NCBI RefSeq assembly: GCF_016925635.1
Contig: NZ_CP070490.1
Span: forward strand, 4,656,001 to 4,720,000
DNA: 64,000 nucleotides
Reading direction: 5' to 3'
Origin: Lysinibacillus fusiformis
Lineage (GTDB): Bacteria > Bacillota > Bacilli > Bacillales_A > Planococcaceae
Below the pieces are notes generated by a model. It did no database searches. It was not told the origin of the DNA and worked only from the letters and a program-made list of their open reading frames with translations. Positions 51,727-60,187 of this stretch are shown here, in pieces (the first letter of the stretch is position 1; each line of letters starts with the position of its first letter). Made by a program: the position numbers and the translations under genes.

Positions 51727-52596
51727 TTAAGAGATTTCTAGTTTATGAACAAGTGCTTTTTTTCTACGTTCAACTATTTTTTGACAGATGAACGTCACGA
51801 TAAAGATTAAGCCGACTGTTGTCGCCATCATACCTGCTATAGAAGTATCCCAGAACTTCGCTAAATAATAACCCAAGACGGAAGCAGCAGCACCAAAGAG
51901 CATACTATAGACGAACATTTGCTTAATCGTCTTGCTGATTAAATAGGAAGTAGCAGCTGGCCCAATCAACATGGCAACCACTAAAATGGCTCCCACACTA
52001 TCAAAAGCTGCCACTGTTGTAAACGAAATGGACGTCATAAAGCCATAATGTAGAAAGACGACGGGAATGCCAATGGTTGCTGCATACACAGGGTCAAACG
52101 TCGCAAGCTTCATTTCTTTAAAGAATAAGAGCAGGAACGCAATATTAATCACGAGGACGAGCAATAGCATCCACACCGCCTTAGGCATCGCTAGCCCAAG
52201 CAGTGTCCATCTATCCCAAGGAACAAAAGCTATCTCTCCCATTAAAACATGTTCAACATCTAAATGGACATTGCCGGCATATAAGGTGATCAGGAGGACA
52301 CCTGCTGCAAACAGGGATGTAAACACCACACCAATCGCAGCATCTTCTTGAATACCAGAAGAATGTAATAATTGCACGAGATAGGCTGTTAGAATCCCTG
52401 CAAACGCGGCACCTACTAACATCCAAAAGCCATTTAATGTTTGGGTAATAAGATAGGCCATCACGATACCAAAGAGCACTGTATGACTGATCGCATCTGC
52501 AATCATAGACATTCTACGCAAGATGAGGAAGACACCTGCAATCCCGCATGTTATCCCAACTAATAGTCCTGTGAATACAACCCAAAATTCGATCAT
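51727..52596 (-). CDS. mntD: Mn/Zn ABC transporter permease (second)
   Basis: 289 residues, eight to nine helices of the ABC-3 family (SMIADAISHTVLFGIVMAYL, SVGAILVVAMLIGPAATSYL). Overlaps the first permease gene by 4 bp. The two permeases probably form a heterodimer, as MntC and MntD do in B. subtilis. Confidence 0.88.
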   Translation of the reverse strand: MIEFWVVFTGLLVGITCGIAGVFLILRRMSMIADAISHTVLFGIVMAYLITQTLNGFWMLVGAAFAGILTAYLVQLLHSSGIQEDAAIGVVFTSLFAAGVLLITLYAGNVHLDVEHVLMGEIAFVPWDRWTLLGLAMPKAVWMLLLVLVINIAFLLLFFKEMKLATFDPVYAATIGIPVVFLHYGFMTSISFTTVAAFDSVGAILVVAMLIGPAATSYLISKTIKQMFVYSMLFGAAASVLGYYLAKFWDTSIAGMMATTVGLIFIVTFICQKIVERRKKALVHKLEIS

Positions 52597-53465
52597 CCTA
52601 CATCACCCTGCTTCCGAAATTGCATTTTCCTACGATATTTACTAATTTGACCAGCTGGACTTATAAAATACGATAGAAAGAATATACCTGCTGCGACTAA
52701 AACGATAATCGGACCAGTCGATAACCCTGTTCGAATCGCACTAATAAAGGTTCCTGTTATGCCAGCAATGCCTCCAATCGCGGCACTTAAGATCAGCATC
52801 GTACTCAATTTATTTGTCCATAGCTTGGCACTAGCAGCAGGAATAATTAATAAGGCCGACATTAAAATCACCCCTACAGCTTGGATCCCTGTAACAATCG
52901 TCATAACAATTAAAACCGTTAAGGTTGCCTTTAAAGCCTCAATTGGTAAGCCAATTCCCTTTGCATAAACAGGATCAAAGATCAGTAGCTTCCATTCCTT
53001 ATAAAGTAACAGACTCACCACAATAATGATGGTTGCGCTAATAAAGAGCCACATTAAATCCGCCTTGGTCATCGTCGCTGCTTTGCCAAAAATAAAATTA
53101 TTCAATCCGCTCTGATTCCCAAGTGGGCTCCGATTAACGACAGTTAAAAATACAACGCCAACACCAAAAAATACAGTAAGGACTAATCCTATAGCAGCGT
53201 CAGCCTTCATTTTTGAAAATGACACAATCCATTGAATACAATACACAGATAATGCAGATGTAATGCCCGCTCCTAGCATTAAAATCGGCAATTCCTTTTG
53301 ACCTGTTAGCAGGAACGCCAGGGCAATGCCTGGTAATGCTGCATGCGCCGCAGCATCACCAACTAGACTTTGTTTTTGTAAGAAGGAGAACGTGCCTGTG
53401 ATGCCAGCTGCAATGCCAAGTAACATCGTTCCGCTCAGTACCCACAATAAGTTACCACTTAACAT
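52593..53465 (-). CDS. mntC: Mn/Zn ABC transporter permease (first)
   Basis: 290 residues, ABC-3 family (SLVGDAAAHAALPGIALAFLL, AVGVILMSALLIIPAASAKL). It lacks the long C-terminal extension with a DtxR-like regulator domain that B. subtilis MntC (435 residues) carries. Starts 11 bp after the ATPase gene. Confidence 0.88.
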   Translation of the reverse strand: MLSGNLLWVLSGTMLLGIAAGITGTFSFLQKQSLVGDAAAHAALPGIALAFLLTGQKELPILMLGAGITSALSVYCIQWIVSFSKMKADAAIGLVLTVFFGVGVVFLTVVNRSPLGNQSGLNNFIFGKAATMTKADLMWLFISATIIIVVSLLLYKEWKLLIFDPVYAKGIGLPIEALKATLTVLIVMTIVTGIQAVGVILMSALLIIPAASAKLWTNKLSTMLILSAAIGGIAGITGTFISAIRTGLSTGPIIVLVAAGIFFLSYFISPAGQISKYRRKMQFRKQGDVG

Positions 53466-53476
53466 AGTGTCCCTCC

Positions 53477-54214
53477 TTACACATGCTGCATCATGAAAAG
53501 TTTACCACCATATGTTTTTTGTAATTGCTCTGGTGTAAAAACATCTTCTGTTGCGCCTGATGCTAAAATGGTTTTGTTTAATAAAATCGTATAGTCAAAA
53601 TATTCTTTGACGGTTTGAAGATCGTGATGCACAACAAAAATACTTTTTCCCTGTGCCTTTAAATCTTTTAAAATATCAATAATTGTTTTTTCTGTCGCAG
53701 CATCTACCCCCGCAAACGGTTCATCTAAAAAATAAATATCTGCATTTTGTGCAAGGGCTCTCGCTAGGAACACACGCTGCTGCTGCCCTCCTGAAAGCTG
53801 CCCGATGGAACGCTCTGCAAAATCCTGCATCCCTACACTTGCTAATGCTTGTCGAGCAACAATTTTATCTTGCTTGGATGGTCTTTTAAACAAACCTGTA
53901 TGACCATAACGCCCCATGAGCACCACATCCAGCGCATTTGTAGGGAAATCCCAATCCACCGCATTACGCTGTGGGACATAGCCCACGACTAAACTCTTTG
54001 GCTCAAACATCTTCCCTAAAATTTCAACCTTTCCTACTTTATTAGGAAGTTGATTTAAAATGGCCTTTAAAAATGTGGATTTCCCCGCACCATTTGGGCC
54101 AATAATGGCAGCTAGGTGGCCTGTAGGCACTGTTACACAGGCATTTTCTAATACTGTTTTCTTATCATACGCGACTGATAGATTTTCTACTGTTAATGCA
54201 TACATTTTCTTCAC
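53477..54214 (-). CDS. mntB: Mn/Zn ABC transporter ATP-binding protein
   Basis: 245 residues. Walker A GPNGAGKST, Q-loop VGYVPQRNAVDWDFP, signature LSGGQQQR, Walker B IYFLDEPFAG, H-loop VHHDL. The VPQR-x-VDWDFP-x3-LDVV stretch is diagnostic for manganese/zinc importers. Directly follows the lipoprotein gene. Confidence 0.9.
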   Translation of the reverse strand: MKKMYALTVENLSVAYDKKTVLENACVTVPTGHLAAIIGPNGAGKSTFLKAILNQLPNKVGKVEILGKMFEPKSLVVGYVPQRNAVDWDFPTNALDVVLMGRYGHTGLFKRPSKQDKIVARQALASVGMQDFAERSIGQLSGGQQQRVFLARALAQNADIYFLDEPFAGVDAATEKTIIDILKDLKAQGKSIFVVHHDLQTVKEYFDYTILLNKTILASGATEDVFTPEQLQKTYGGKLFMMQHV

Positions 54215-55129
54215 CTACTTTAATGCATCGACGATCGTGTCGATGTTATGTTGATACATACCTATATACGTACCTTCTGTTGTTCCTTCAGCTCCCATGG
54301 CATCGGAGAATAATTCCCCACCGATGACAATGTCGTGGCCTTTTTCCTTCGCCCCTTCAATGACAGCCTTCATCGCCTTATCAGATACACTGGATTCTAT
54401 AAAAAGAGCCTTAATCTTTTTTTCTACTAAGAAATCAACCATCTCCTGGACATCTTTCACACCGTACTCTGAATCCGTACTCAGTCCTTGTAAGCCACGT
54501 ACTTCAAATCCCTGACTTCTGCCAAAGTAATTGAACGCATCATGAGCCGTTACTAATATTCTTTGCTGCTGTGGTATTTCATTCACACGTTGTTGTGCAT
54601 AGCCTTGTAAATCATCTAGCTTTTTCAAGTAAGCTGCTTCATTCGTTTGAAAATCTGCTTTAAATTCAGGATATTCCTCCTGAAGTTGCGTACTGATTGC
54701 CTTGACAACGCCTTTCCAAAGCTCAATATCAAACCAAATATGTGGATCATGGAGCATGGCATCTGTGTCACTGGCAAGCAGTTGCTTTTCATCTAATGTC
54801 TCGCCCACTGCCAGGACTGTTTTATCCTTAGCCATTTGTTCAAATATATCAAGCATCTGTCCTTCTAAATGTAAGCCATTATAAAAAATGACTTCTGCTT
54901 TATCCAATTTTGATAAATCACTTTGAGTCGCCTTATATAGATGAGGATCTACCCCTGGGCCCATCAATGCTGATACCTGTAAATGATCGCCACTGATTTC
55001 TTTAATCGCATCTGCAATTTGTCCAGTAGTTGCAACCACAATGCCTTCTTTTTCACCCTCTGTTTCTGCTGAACAGCCAAATAATAGAAGTGAGAGTGAT
55101 AATACCATTACACCTAACCATTGTTTCAT
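54215..55129 (-). CDS. mntA: Mn/Zn-binding lipoprotein of ABC transporter
   Basis: 304 residues. Lipobox LLFGC with Cys19, then a cluster A-I metal-binding fold with ligands His63, His130 (DPHIWFD), Glu245 (IES) and Asp276 (FSDAMG): two His, Glu, Asp as in Mn-binding members. There is no His-rich loop, which argues against Zn. An MntR-like box lies at the head of the operon, supporting Mn. Metal choice is inferred. Confidence 0.88.
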   Translation of the reverse strand: MKQWLGVMVLSLSLLLFGCSAETEGEKEGIVVATTGQIADAIKEISGDHLQVSALMGPGVDPHLYKATQSDLSKLDKAEVIFYNGLHLEGQMLDIFEQMAKDKTVLAVGETLDEKQLLASDTDAMLHDPHIWFDIELWKGVVKAISTQLQEEYPEFKADFQTNEAAYLKKLDDLQGYAQQRVNEIPQQQRILVTAHDAFNYFGRSQGFEVRGLQGLSTDSEYGVKDVQEMVDFLVEKKIKALFIESSVSDKAMKAVIEGAKEKGHDIVIGGELFSDAMGAEGTTEGTYIGMYQHNIDTIVDALK

Positions 55130-55188
55130 TTTTCTACCTCTTCTTTCTCTTTATTAAGCAATTGTTTGAAAAAATGTGCATACGCACG

Positions 55189-55259
55189 TAGGAACCAATT
55201 GGCGGACAAGCTGTAAATTGTTTGTCATGCCCGCCTTTTAATAGCAGTTGGCGTTCCTA
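55189..55259. repeat. 71-bp compound inverted repeat in the mntA leader
   Basis: Outer arms TAGGAA / TTCCTA and CCAA / TTGG, inner arms GGCGGACAA / TTGTCATGCCCGCC (bulged). It forms a stable cruciform-like hairpin on either strand, with no T-run, so it is not a plain terminator. It sits between the 53-codon ORF and mntA, where it could act as an mRNA processing or regulatory structure, or be a small mobile remnant. Confidence 0.6.
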
Positions 55260-55284
55260 TCACGACTTTTTTTCATACAATGCC

Positions 55285-55446
55285 TTAATTTATATTCATT
55301 TTCCTAATAAGCTGGCGCCAGCTCATCCAGAAAAGTATTAACATCATACCTGCACCTACTGAATCGGTAAGTTTCCATACAATTGTCAAAATAATTAAAA
55401 TGGCCATTGGAAGAATCGTCAGCTTGAAATCACCTAAATCTTTCAT
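55285..55446 (-). CDS. 53-residue membrane protein at the head of the mnt operon
   Basis: Starts at the ATG 12 nt after AGAAAGAAGAG. One or two hydrophobic segments (about 9-24 and 31-43) and a basic tail (WRQLIRKMNIN). It lies 32 bp downstream of an MntR-like box and ~155 bp before mntA on the same strand. Small MntR-controlled proteins are known elsewhere (E. coli MntS), but I see no sequence likeness. Function unknown; its position suggests a role in Mn homeostasis. Confidence 0.6.
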   Translation of the reverse strand: MKDLGDFKLTILPMAILIILTIVWKLTDSVGAGMMLILFWMSWRQLIRKMNIN

Positions 55447-55477
55447 TCACGCACTCTTCTTTCTTAGGAGATATTTT

Positions 55478-55521
55478 GTTTCCCTTAGGAAAAATATATG
55501 CTTAATACAAAGAAAATTCAA
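55478..55521 (-). promoter_or_regulatory. promoter and MntR-like operator of the mnt operon
   Basis: Minus strand: TTGAAT (55521-55516), 17 bp, TATATT (55498-55493). TTTTTCCTAAGGGAAAC (55494-55478) begins in the -10 and covers the start site. It is a near-palindrome (TTTCCTAAGGGAAA) close to the MntR boxes of B. subtilis mnt genes. A repressor there would block initiation. Confidence 0.65.
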
Positions 55522-55584
55522 CTACTTTATGAAAATTTCTTTAAAAAAATTTTTTTCTTACATAAAACTTAGTTTAGCCCAAAC

Positions 55585-55619
55585 AAAAAAATCCCTAATG
55601 AAGACATTAGAGATTTTTT
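55585..55619 (-). terminator. terminator of the tetR gene
   Basis: CTAATG-AAGA-CATTAG stem extended by A/T runs; T7 on the minus strand. Confidence 0.8.
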
Positions 55620-55651
55620 ATAAAAATACATAGATATATGTTAATAAACAT

Positions 55652-56260
55652 TTATTTTTCTTTTTCTAGCGGTTTCCCTATAAACTCAAATGCATAAATA
55701 TGTGTCTTAGTTAATTCAATGATGTCCTTGATTAATGCTTCTTCTGATTTTTCATAGCCGCTTGCAATCCATTGCATCATTAATCCATAAAAACCGTAGG
55801 ATGTATAATGCTTGAACATGTCCATATTGACAGGCTGTTGATTGATTGTCTCAAATTTAAATTGCTCTTGATAAATTTTTGTAATCGTTAAGGGCATACG
55901 TGTATGCAACCCAGGAATGGTATCTTCCACATTCAGCAACTCGAAAAAAAGACGATGCTTATAAATGTAATGAATAATATTAAAGGATGGTGCTTTCAAT
56001 TTGGTCGTATATACCTTTTCTCCATATAGGTATGGTTCACCTACTGCTACTTCCAGACCATTCAACATCAGTTCGAGCAAATTTTCTGCCAGCTCAAATT
56101 TATCTTGAAAATGCACATAAAAGGTACTACGGTTGTAGCCTGCTTGTTCTACAATATCCTTCACTGTAATGGCTTGAAAACCATGTTGTTTAATTAAATC
56201 GACAAACGCCTCATAAAAATGACGACGGGTTCTTTCTTGTCTTTGTGTCCATTTTGGCAA
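55652..56260 (-). CDS. TetR-family transcriptional regulator
   Basis: 202 residues from a TTG 8 nt after AGGGAGG; ATG/TTG codons further upstream (56284, 56293) overlap or precede that site and would lie in the operator region. HTH: FYEAFVDLIKQHGFQAITVKDIVEQAGYNRSTFYVHFQDKFELAENLL, then a ligand domain of the YkvE/AcrR-C (TetR_C_8) kind. Divergent from an SDR gene with an obvious operator between, so it probably represses that SDR and itself. Confidence 0.87.
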   Translation of the reverse strand: MPKWTQRQERTRRHFYEAFVDLIKQHGFQAITVKDIVEQAGYNRSTFYVHFQDKFELAENLLELMLNGLEVAVGEPYLYGEKVYTTKLKAPSFNIIHYIYKHRLFFELLNVEDTIPGLHTRMPLTITKIYQEQFKFETINQQPVNMDMFKHYTSYGFYGLMMQWIASGYEKSEEALIKDIIELTKTHIYAFEFIGKPLEKEK

Positions 56261-56296
56261 TTTTGCTTCCTCCCTTTTAGACATTTCAGGCAAATA

Positions 56297-56313
56297 TGTC
56301 TACTAGTTAGACA
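56297..56313. promoter_or_regulatory. TetR-type operator
   Basis: TGTCTACTAGTTAGACA: 17-bp palindrome (TGTCTA / TAGACA around an ACTAGT-like centre) 36 bp before the tetR start and ~110 bp before the SDR start. Confidence 0.65.
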
Positions 56314-56421
56314 CTTGCTACGACATTAATGATTGTTTCCATTTTCAAGCGCTTTACAATAAAAGTACACCGTGATTTACGCAGGGTGCAAGAAAAATGA
56401 TTGTTTAAGGGAGTGTCATAT

Positions 56422-57159
56422 ATGGGGAAATTACAAGATAAAGTCGCAATTATTACAGGTGGTGCTTCTGGTATCGGTGCTGCAACAGCCCAATTATTTG
56501 TAGCAGAGGGTGCAAAAGTGGTGCTTGTGGACCTAAACGAAGAAAAAGGTCAGGCATTTGCTGCCGAACTACAGGCAACAGGAGCAGAGGCTTTGTTTAT
56601 CAAAGCAAATGTAACAGATGAAAATGAAGTAGCAGCTATTTATCAAACAACCATTGAGACATTTGGCAAAGTCGATGTCCTTTTTAATAATGCAGGAATT
56701 GGCCGTGTTACACCAACTGAGGAGCTTCCTTATGCGGAATGGCGTCAAACTGTAAATGTGGATCTAGATGGCGTATTTTTAATGGCCCAAGCAGCCATCA
56801 AAGAAATGCTAAAAGGGAATGGTGGAACGATTGTTAACACAGCTTCGATGTATGGTTGGGTTGGCTCACCAGGATCAGCTGCCTATAATGCAGCAAAAGG
56901 AGGCGTGATTAATTTAACACGTTCATTAGCATTGGAATTTGCTACTCGGGGTATTCGTGTCAATGCGCTTTGTCCAGGTTTTATTGATACACCAATCATT
57001 CCAGAAGAAAGCAAAGAGCCATTACGTCAAATCACACCTATGCAACGACTAGGTCAACCAGTGGAAATGGCGAAAGCTGTTTTATTTATGGCTTGTGACG
57101 ATTCAACGTTTATGACAGGTAACACATTAACTGTAGATGGTGGTTATACAGCCCAATAA
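56422..57159 (+). CDS. short-chain dehydrogenase/reductase (classical SDR)
   Basis: 245 residues from the ATG 8 nt behind AAGGGAG. TGGASGIG cofactor motif, Asp after strand 2 (VDLNEE) for NAD(H), NNAGIG, catalytic Ser in TASMYGW and YNAAK, TGNTLTVDGGY at the end. Close in style to 3-oxoacyl-ACP reductase/glucose dehydrogenase-type SDRs. Divergent from tetR. Confidence 0.88.
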   Translation: MGKLQDKVAIITGGASGIGAATAQLFVAEGAKVVLVDLNEEKGQAFAAELQATGAEALFIKANVTDENEVAAIYQTTIETFGKVDVLFNNAGIGRVTPTEELPYAEWRQTVNVDLDGVFLMAQAAIKEMLKGNGGTIVNTASMYGWVGSPGSAAYNAAKGGVINLTRSLALEFATRGIRVNALCPGFIDTPIIPEESKEPLRQITPMQRLGQPVEMAKAVLFMACDDSTFMTGNTLTVDGGYTAQ

Positions 57160-57168
57160 TGACGTTCA

Positions 57169-57206
57169 AAATAATCGCTTCCCCACAAAGGATAGCGATT
57201 ATTTTT
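57169..57206 (+). terminator. terminator of the SDR gene
   Basis: AATAATCGCT / AGCGATTATT stem with TTTTT. Confidence 0.85.
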
Positions 57207-57283
57207 CACTAGAAAAATTTGCAGTTTTTATCCATTTCCTGCAAACTATTACTAAAGCGAGCAAGAAAGGATGAAGACAACGA

Positions 57284-58312
57284 ATGAAAAAATTAATAGG
57301 TACATTATTATTTTCTATTCTGTTTATAGCTAGTGCAGGCAATGTACAAGCTGCTGGCTTTCGAGATGTATCAGAGGATCATTATGCCTATGAAGCTATT
57401 TTATGGGCAGAAGAGTATGATATTGTTAATGGCTTTACAGACGGTACATTTAAACCGAATGCTACCATTACTGAACAGCAATTAGCAAAACTATTAGCCA
57501 ATTTTTATGAGCTTGAAATGCCCATCGACGAATTAAAAAAGCAAACTCCTTCAGCAAACTGGTCGGATGCATTCTATAACCAACTCGCAAGCTATGGGGT
57601 GCCTTTAAATGGCTATTTCGACAACCGAATCCGAGCGGCTACGGTGAAGCGTGGTGTAGTGGCACAGGCTATTGCTCATTTAGCTAGCGGTAAGAAGGGA
57701 TTAGATCAATCTATTCAATTTTTACTTGATACCTATATTTCTTCCGGGTTAAATCCACAGTATGAAGATCGTAATTTACAAAAGTTTTATGGCGTGACGA
57801 ACAACATGACCCGTGCGCAAGTTGTCACGATGCTCTATCGTATGGACGAACGAAATTATTATGAAATTTCAGCGGATGCACAAGCCATTTATGAGAATGC
57901 CAACAACGTATCTTTAAATAATAGAGCAAAAAATGCTCAAAATCAGCTCGACAAATCATTACAGCAGGCTACGCCTAGTAAAAGCGCATGGGAGGGTGTA
58001 TATACCTATTACTATAAATGGGGGAAGGGTACAAACGATTTTAACCGCCGTGATGCTATGATCTCCAATGCCACAAACAAAAGCTTTTCAATTGCTTTAA
58101 CGGCGAATGATGGTACTGCTTCAGGTAGTGTAAATGGCACAGCCACAATCACAAGTAATACGAAAGCACTTATGAATACATCCTCTAATGGCAATCGCTG
58201 TGTCGTCGAGTTTGAACGTTTATCCAATAATGCCCTAAAGGTGTCCGAGATTGATTGTCGTGCTGAACGTAATGAAGGCACCAATTTTTCTGGTACCTTA
58301 AAGCAACAATAA
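57284..58312 (+). CDS. secreted SLH-domain protein
   Basis: 342 residues. Signal peptide 1-23 (cleavage after VQA). First SLH motif FRDVSEDHYAYEAILWAEEYDIVNGFTDGTFKPNATITEQQLAKLL (26-71). Two further degenerate SLH-like repeats (to ~195), the last reading YGVTNNMTRAQVVTMLYRM. The C-terminal ~120 residues form a beta-rich domain with GTATITSNTKAL and two Cys. SLH domains hold proteins on secondary wall polymer. Role of the C-terminal domain unknown. Confidence 0.85.
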   Translation: MKKLIGTLLFSILFIASAGNVQAAGFRDVSEDHYAYEAILWAEEYDIVNGFTDGTFKPNATITEQQLAKLLANFYELEMPIDELKKQTPSANWSDAFYNQLASYGVPLNGYFDNRIRAATVKRGVVAQAIAHLASGKKGLDQSIQFLLDTYISSGLNPQYEDRNLQKFYGVTNNMTRAQVVTMLYRMDERNYYEISADAQAIYENANNVSLNNRAKNAQNQLDKSLQQATPSKSAWEGVYTYYYKWGKGTNDFNRRDAMISNATNKSFSIALTANDGTASGSVNGTATITSNTKALMNTSSNGNRCVVEFERLSNNALKVSEIDCRAERNEGTNFSGTLKQQ

Positions 58313-58321
58313 CTGATAACA

Positions 58322-58348
58322 GAGTCTGATACATTCAGGCTCTTTTTT
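58322..58348. terminator. terminator between SLH gene and LysR pseudogene
   Basis: GAGTCTGA-TACAT-TCAGGCTC (one mismatch) with TTTTTT on the plus strand. Confidence 0.65.
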
Positions 58349-59234
58349 CATCCTTAAAAGCATCATAGCTAAGTTTGGCTATGGTAATAAAATCTTCGAG
58401 ACAGCGATGCATATGCTTATCTTTATGCCATGCAATATCTGTATAAATGGGCGCTAAATCGACTGTGGATGGTAGCTCCACTAATTGCCCACTTGCCAGC
58501 TCCTTCTCTACGACCATTTTAGGTAAAAACGTTATACCTAACCCTGCCATCACACATTGCTTGATTGCTTCTATGCTGGCAAATTCAATCATTTGTAAGG
58601 GCTTGACACCTTCTTGCTGTAGCTGTGCTTCTAAATGATTACGATAGGAGCATCCTGTTTCTGTTAACAGCATCGTTTCAGTTAATAATTGTTGAGCCGA
58701 TAGCGGATGCCTGATTTCTTTCGAGGCACTGACGAATACAAGCTGTTCCTGTATCAATCGCTCTCGCTTGAGCATAGCAGTTTCCTGATAAGTGTCCGTA
58801 ATCAATGCAATATCAAGTTTACCTGCTTGTAATAACTCCTTCGCAATGTCCGTCGTATGCACAGGCTTAAAAATGATTTTTACTTGCGGATGTGCTTGTT
58901 GAAACTGCTGTAAAATACTTGGTAATCGATAGACACATTGGCTTTCCTGAGCCCCAATTTTTAAGACGATTTGTTCCTGCTCAGTGGACATAGCTTTTTT
59001 CAAATCACGATCTAGCTCTAGCATTTTTTGGGCATACTGTTGCAGACGTTTCCCCTCTTCTGTCAGGACAATACGTTTTCATAGACGCTCAAAAAGAATT
59101 ACACCCAATTCTTGTTCTAATGTTTTAATTTGGGCAGTGATACTCGATTGAGCGTAATCAAGAAGCTGTGCCGTCTGTGTAAAGCTTAAGGTTTCAGCTG
59201 CCGTTAAAAACGTCTGAAGTTGCTTCATATCCAT
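58335..59234 (-). pseudogene. LysR-family regulator interrupted by one in-frame stop codon
   Basis: The 900-bp span reads as a normal ~300-residue LysR protein except for a TGA at 59081-59079. N-terminal part: MDMKQLQTFLTAAETLSF, QTAQLLDYAQSSITAQIKTLEQELGVILFERL, then stop, then KRIVLTEEGKRLQQYAQKMLELDRD and an intact effector domain to the end. At this position the family has Gly/Arg-type residues (FERLGK.., FERxxR..), so a single GGA or CGA to TGA change explains it. No frameshift seen. An internal restart could make only the effector domain. A true gene if the base is a sequencing error. Confidence 0.85.
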
Positions 59235-59329
59235 TCACTCAAACCCCTTTAATTCAATTTTACCGAAACATTCATCTTTATCGATAGTAAATTTCAGTTT
59301 ACACTAGTTAGTAGCTAAGTGACAGGGAC

Positions 59330-59376
59330 ACAGGCTCGCGAACATAGCAATCGTGAAACGATGAAGCCAAGCCTGT
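59330..59376. repeat. nested inverted repeat upstream of the LysR pseudogene
   Basis: ACAGGCT (59330-59336) pairs with AGCCTGT (59370-59376), enclosing ATCGT-GAA-ACGAT. The preceding GTGACAGGGACAC text on the plus strand is of a type often repeated between genes in Bacilli. No ORF. The rest of the 59235-59393 gap shows nothing else I can support. Confidence 0.45.
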
Positions 59377-59393
59377 TGCCATTAAAATTCAAA

Positions 59394-59439
59394 TAAAAAA
59401 ACTTATTTGGGTCATAATAGTTTCCAAATAAGTCTTTTT
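59394..59439. terminator. bidirectional terminator
   Basis: ACTTATTTGG / CCAAATAAGT stem with A- and T-runs at both ends. Confidence 0.8.
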
Positions 59440-59452
59440 ATCGGGCTATCAA

Positions 59453-60001
59453 TTACTCGTTCCCTGCTAATTCTTTTTTTAGAAGATTAGCTGCAGATAA
59501 CACTTTTAAATCTTGTAGAATGTCGCCTGGCTTGTTTCCTTGTCCTACAATATAAGCTTCAAATTTTGTCCCAATAAAGTCAAATATATATTGAAATTGC
59601 TGAATCATTGGTAACCCTTTTATATATGGCTCGTCTCCACCAACTGCAATGACATATGCTTTTTTAGAAGACATCAGTGCCTTAAAATCAGGATAATCTG
59701 GGTCCCTTAAAGTTTGCGACCATCGATCAATAAAATTCTTCATTATTCCTGTCATGCTATACCAATAAATAGGCGTAGAAAAAATAAGAATATCATGCGG
59801 AAGTATCCGGTCAATGATGGCGTTATAATCATCGTTGATATTAGAAAAGCCCTCCTCAGTATGACGCTTATCAATGATCGGCTGAATTAAATAATCCTTT
59901 AAATAAATTTCTTCTACCATTAGGCCTTGAGTAACTAATTTTGTTAATGTCTCTACATTCCCATCAGGACGATTTCCACCGTAAATAACTGCTATTGACA
60001 T
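59453..60001 (-). CDS. flavodoxin-fold NAD(P)H-dependent oxidoreductase
   Basis: 182 residues. FMN-binding pattern YGGNRPDGNVETL (8-20) and FSTPIYWYSMTGIMKNFIDRW (74-94), typical of NADPH-dependent FMN reductase/multimeric flavodoxin (WrbA-like) proteins. Single gene. Substrate (quinone, azo, nitro or metal) undetermined. Confidence 0.85.
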   Translation of the reverse strand: MSIAVIYGGNRPDGNVETLTKLVTQGLMVEEIYLKDYLIQPIIDKRHTEEGFSNINDDYNAIIDRILPHDILIFSTPIYWYSMTGIMKNFIDRWSQTLRDPDYPDFKALMSSKKAYVIAVGGDEPYIKGLPMIQQFQYIFDFIGTKFEAYIVGQGNKPGDILQDLKVLSAANLLKKELAGNE

Positions 60002-60187
60002 TTAGTATCCCTACTTCCTTTAAGTTTTAACTAGTGTCCCCGTATATCAATAGCTTATTATGATTTCACAAATCGATAAAGATGATTATTTCGATAAAAT
60101 AAATCGAAAAATCCGATTACAATTAGCATGCATACTTTTAAAATTATGTTCAATTAAACTAGGTTACAAAATGAAATCAATAGTTAG

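Noticed and set aside
59321-59385. Cyclic-di-GMP (GEMM) riboswitch
   Set aside because: The nested hairpin is suggestive, but the GEMM core bases are absent and a terminator, not a gene, follows on the plus strand.
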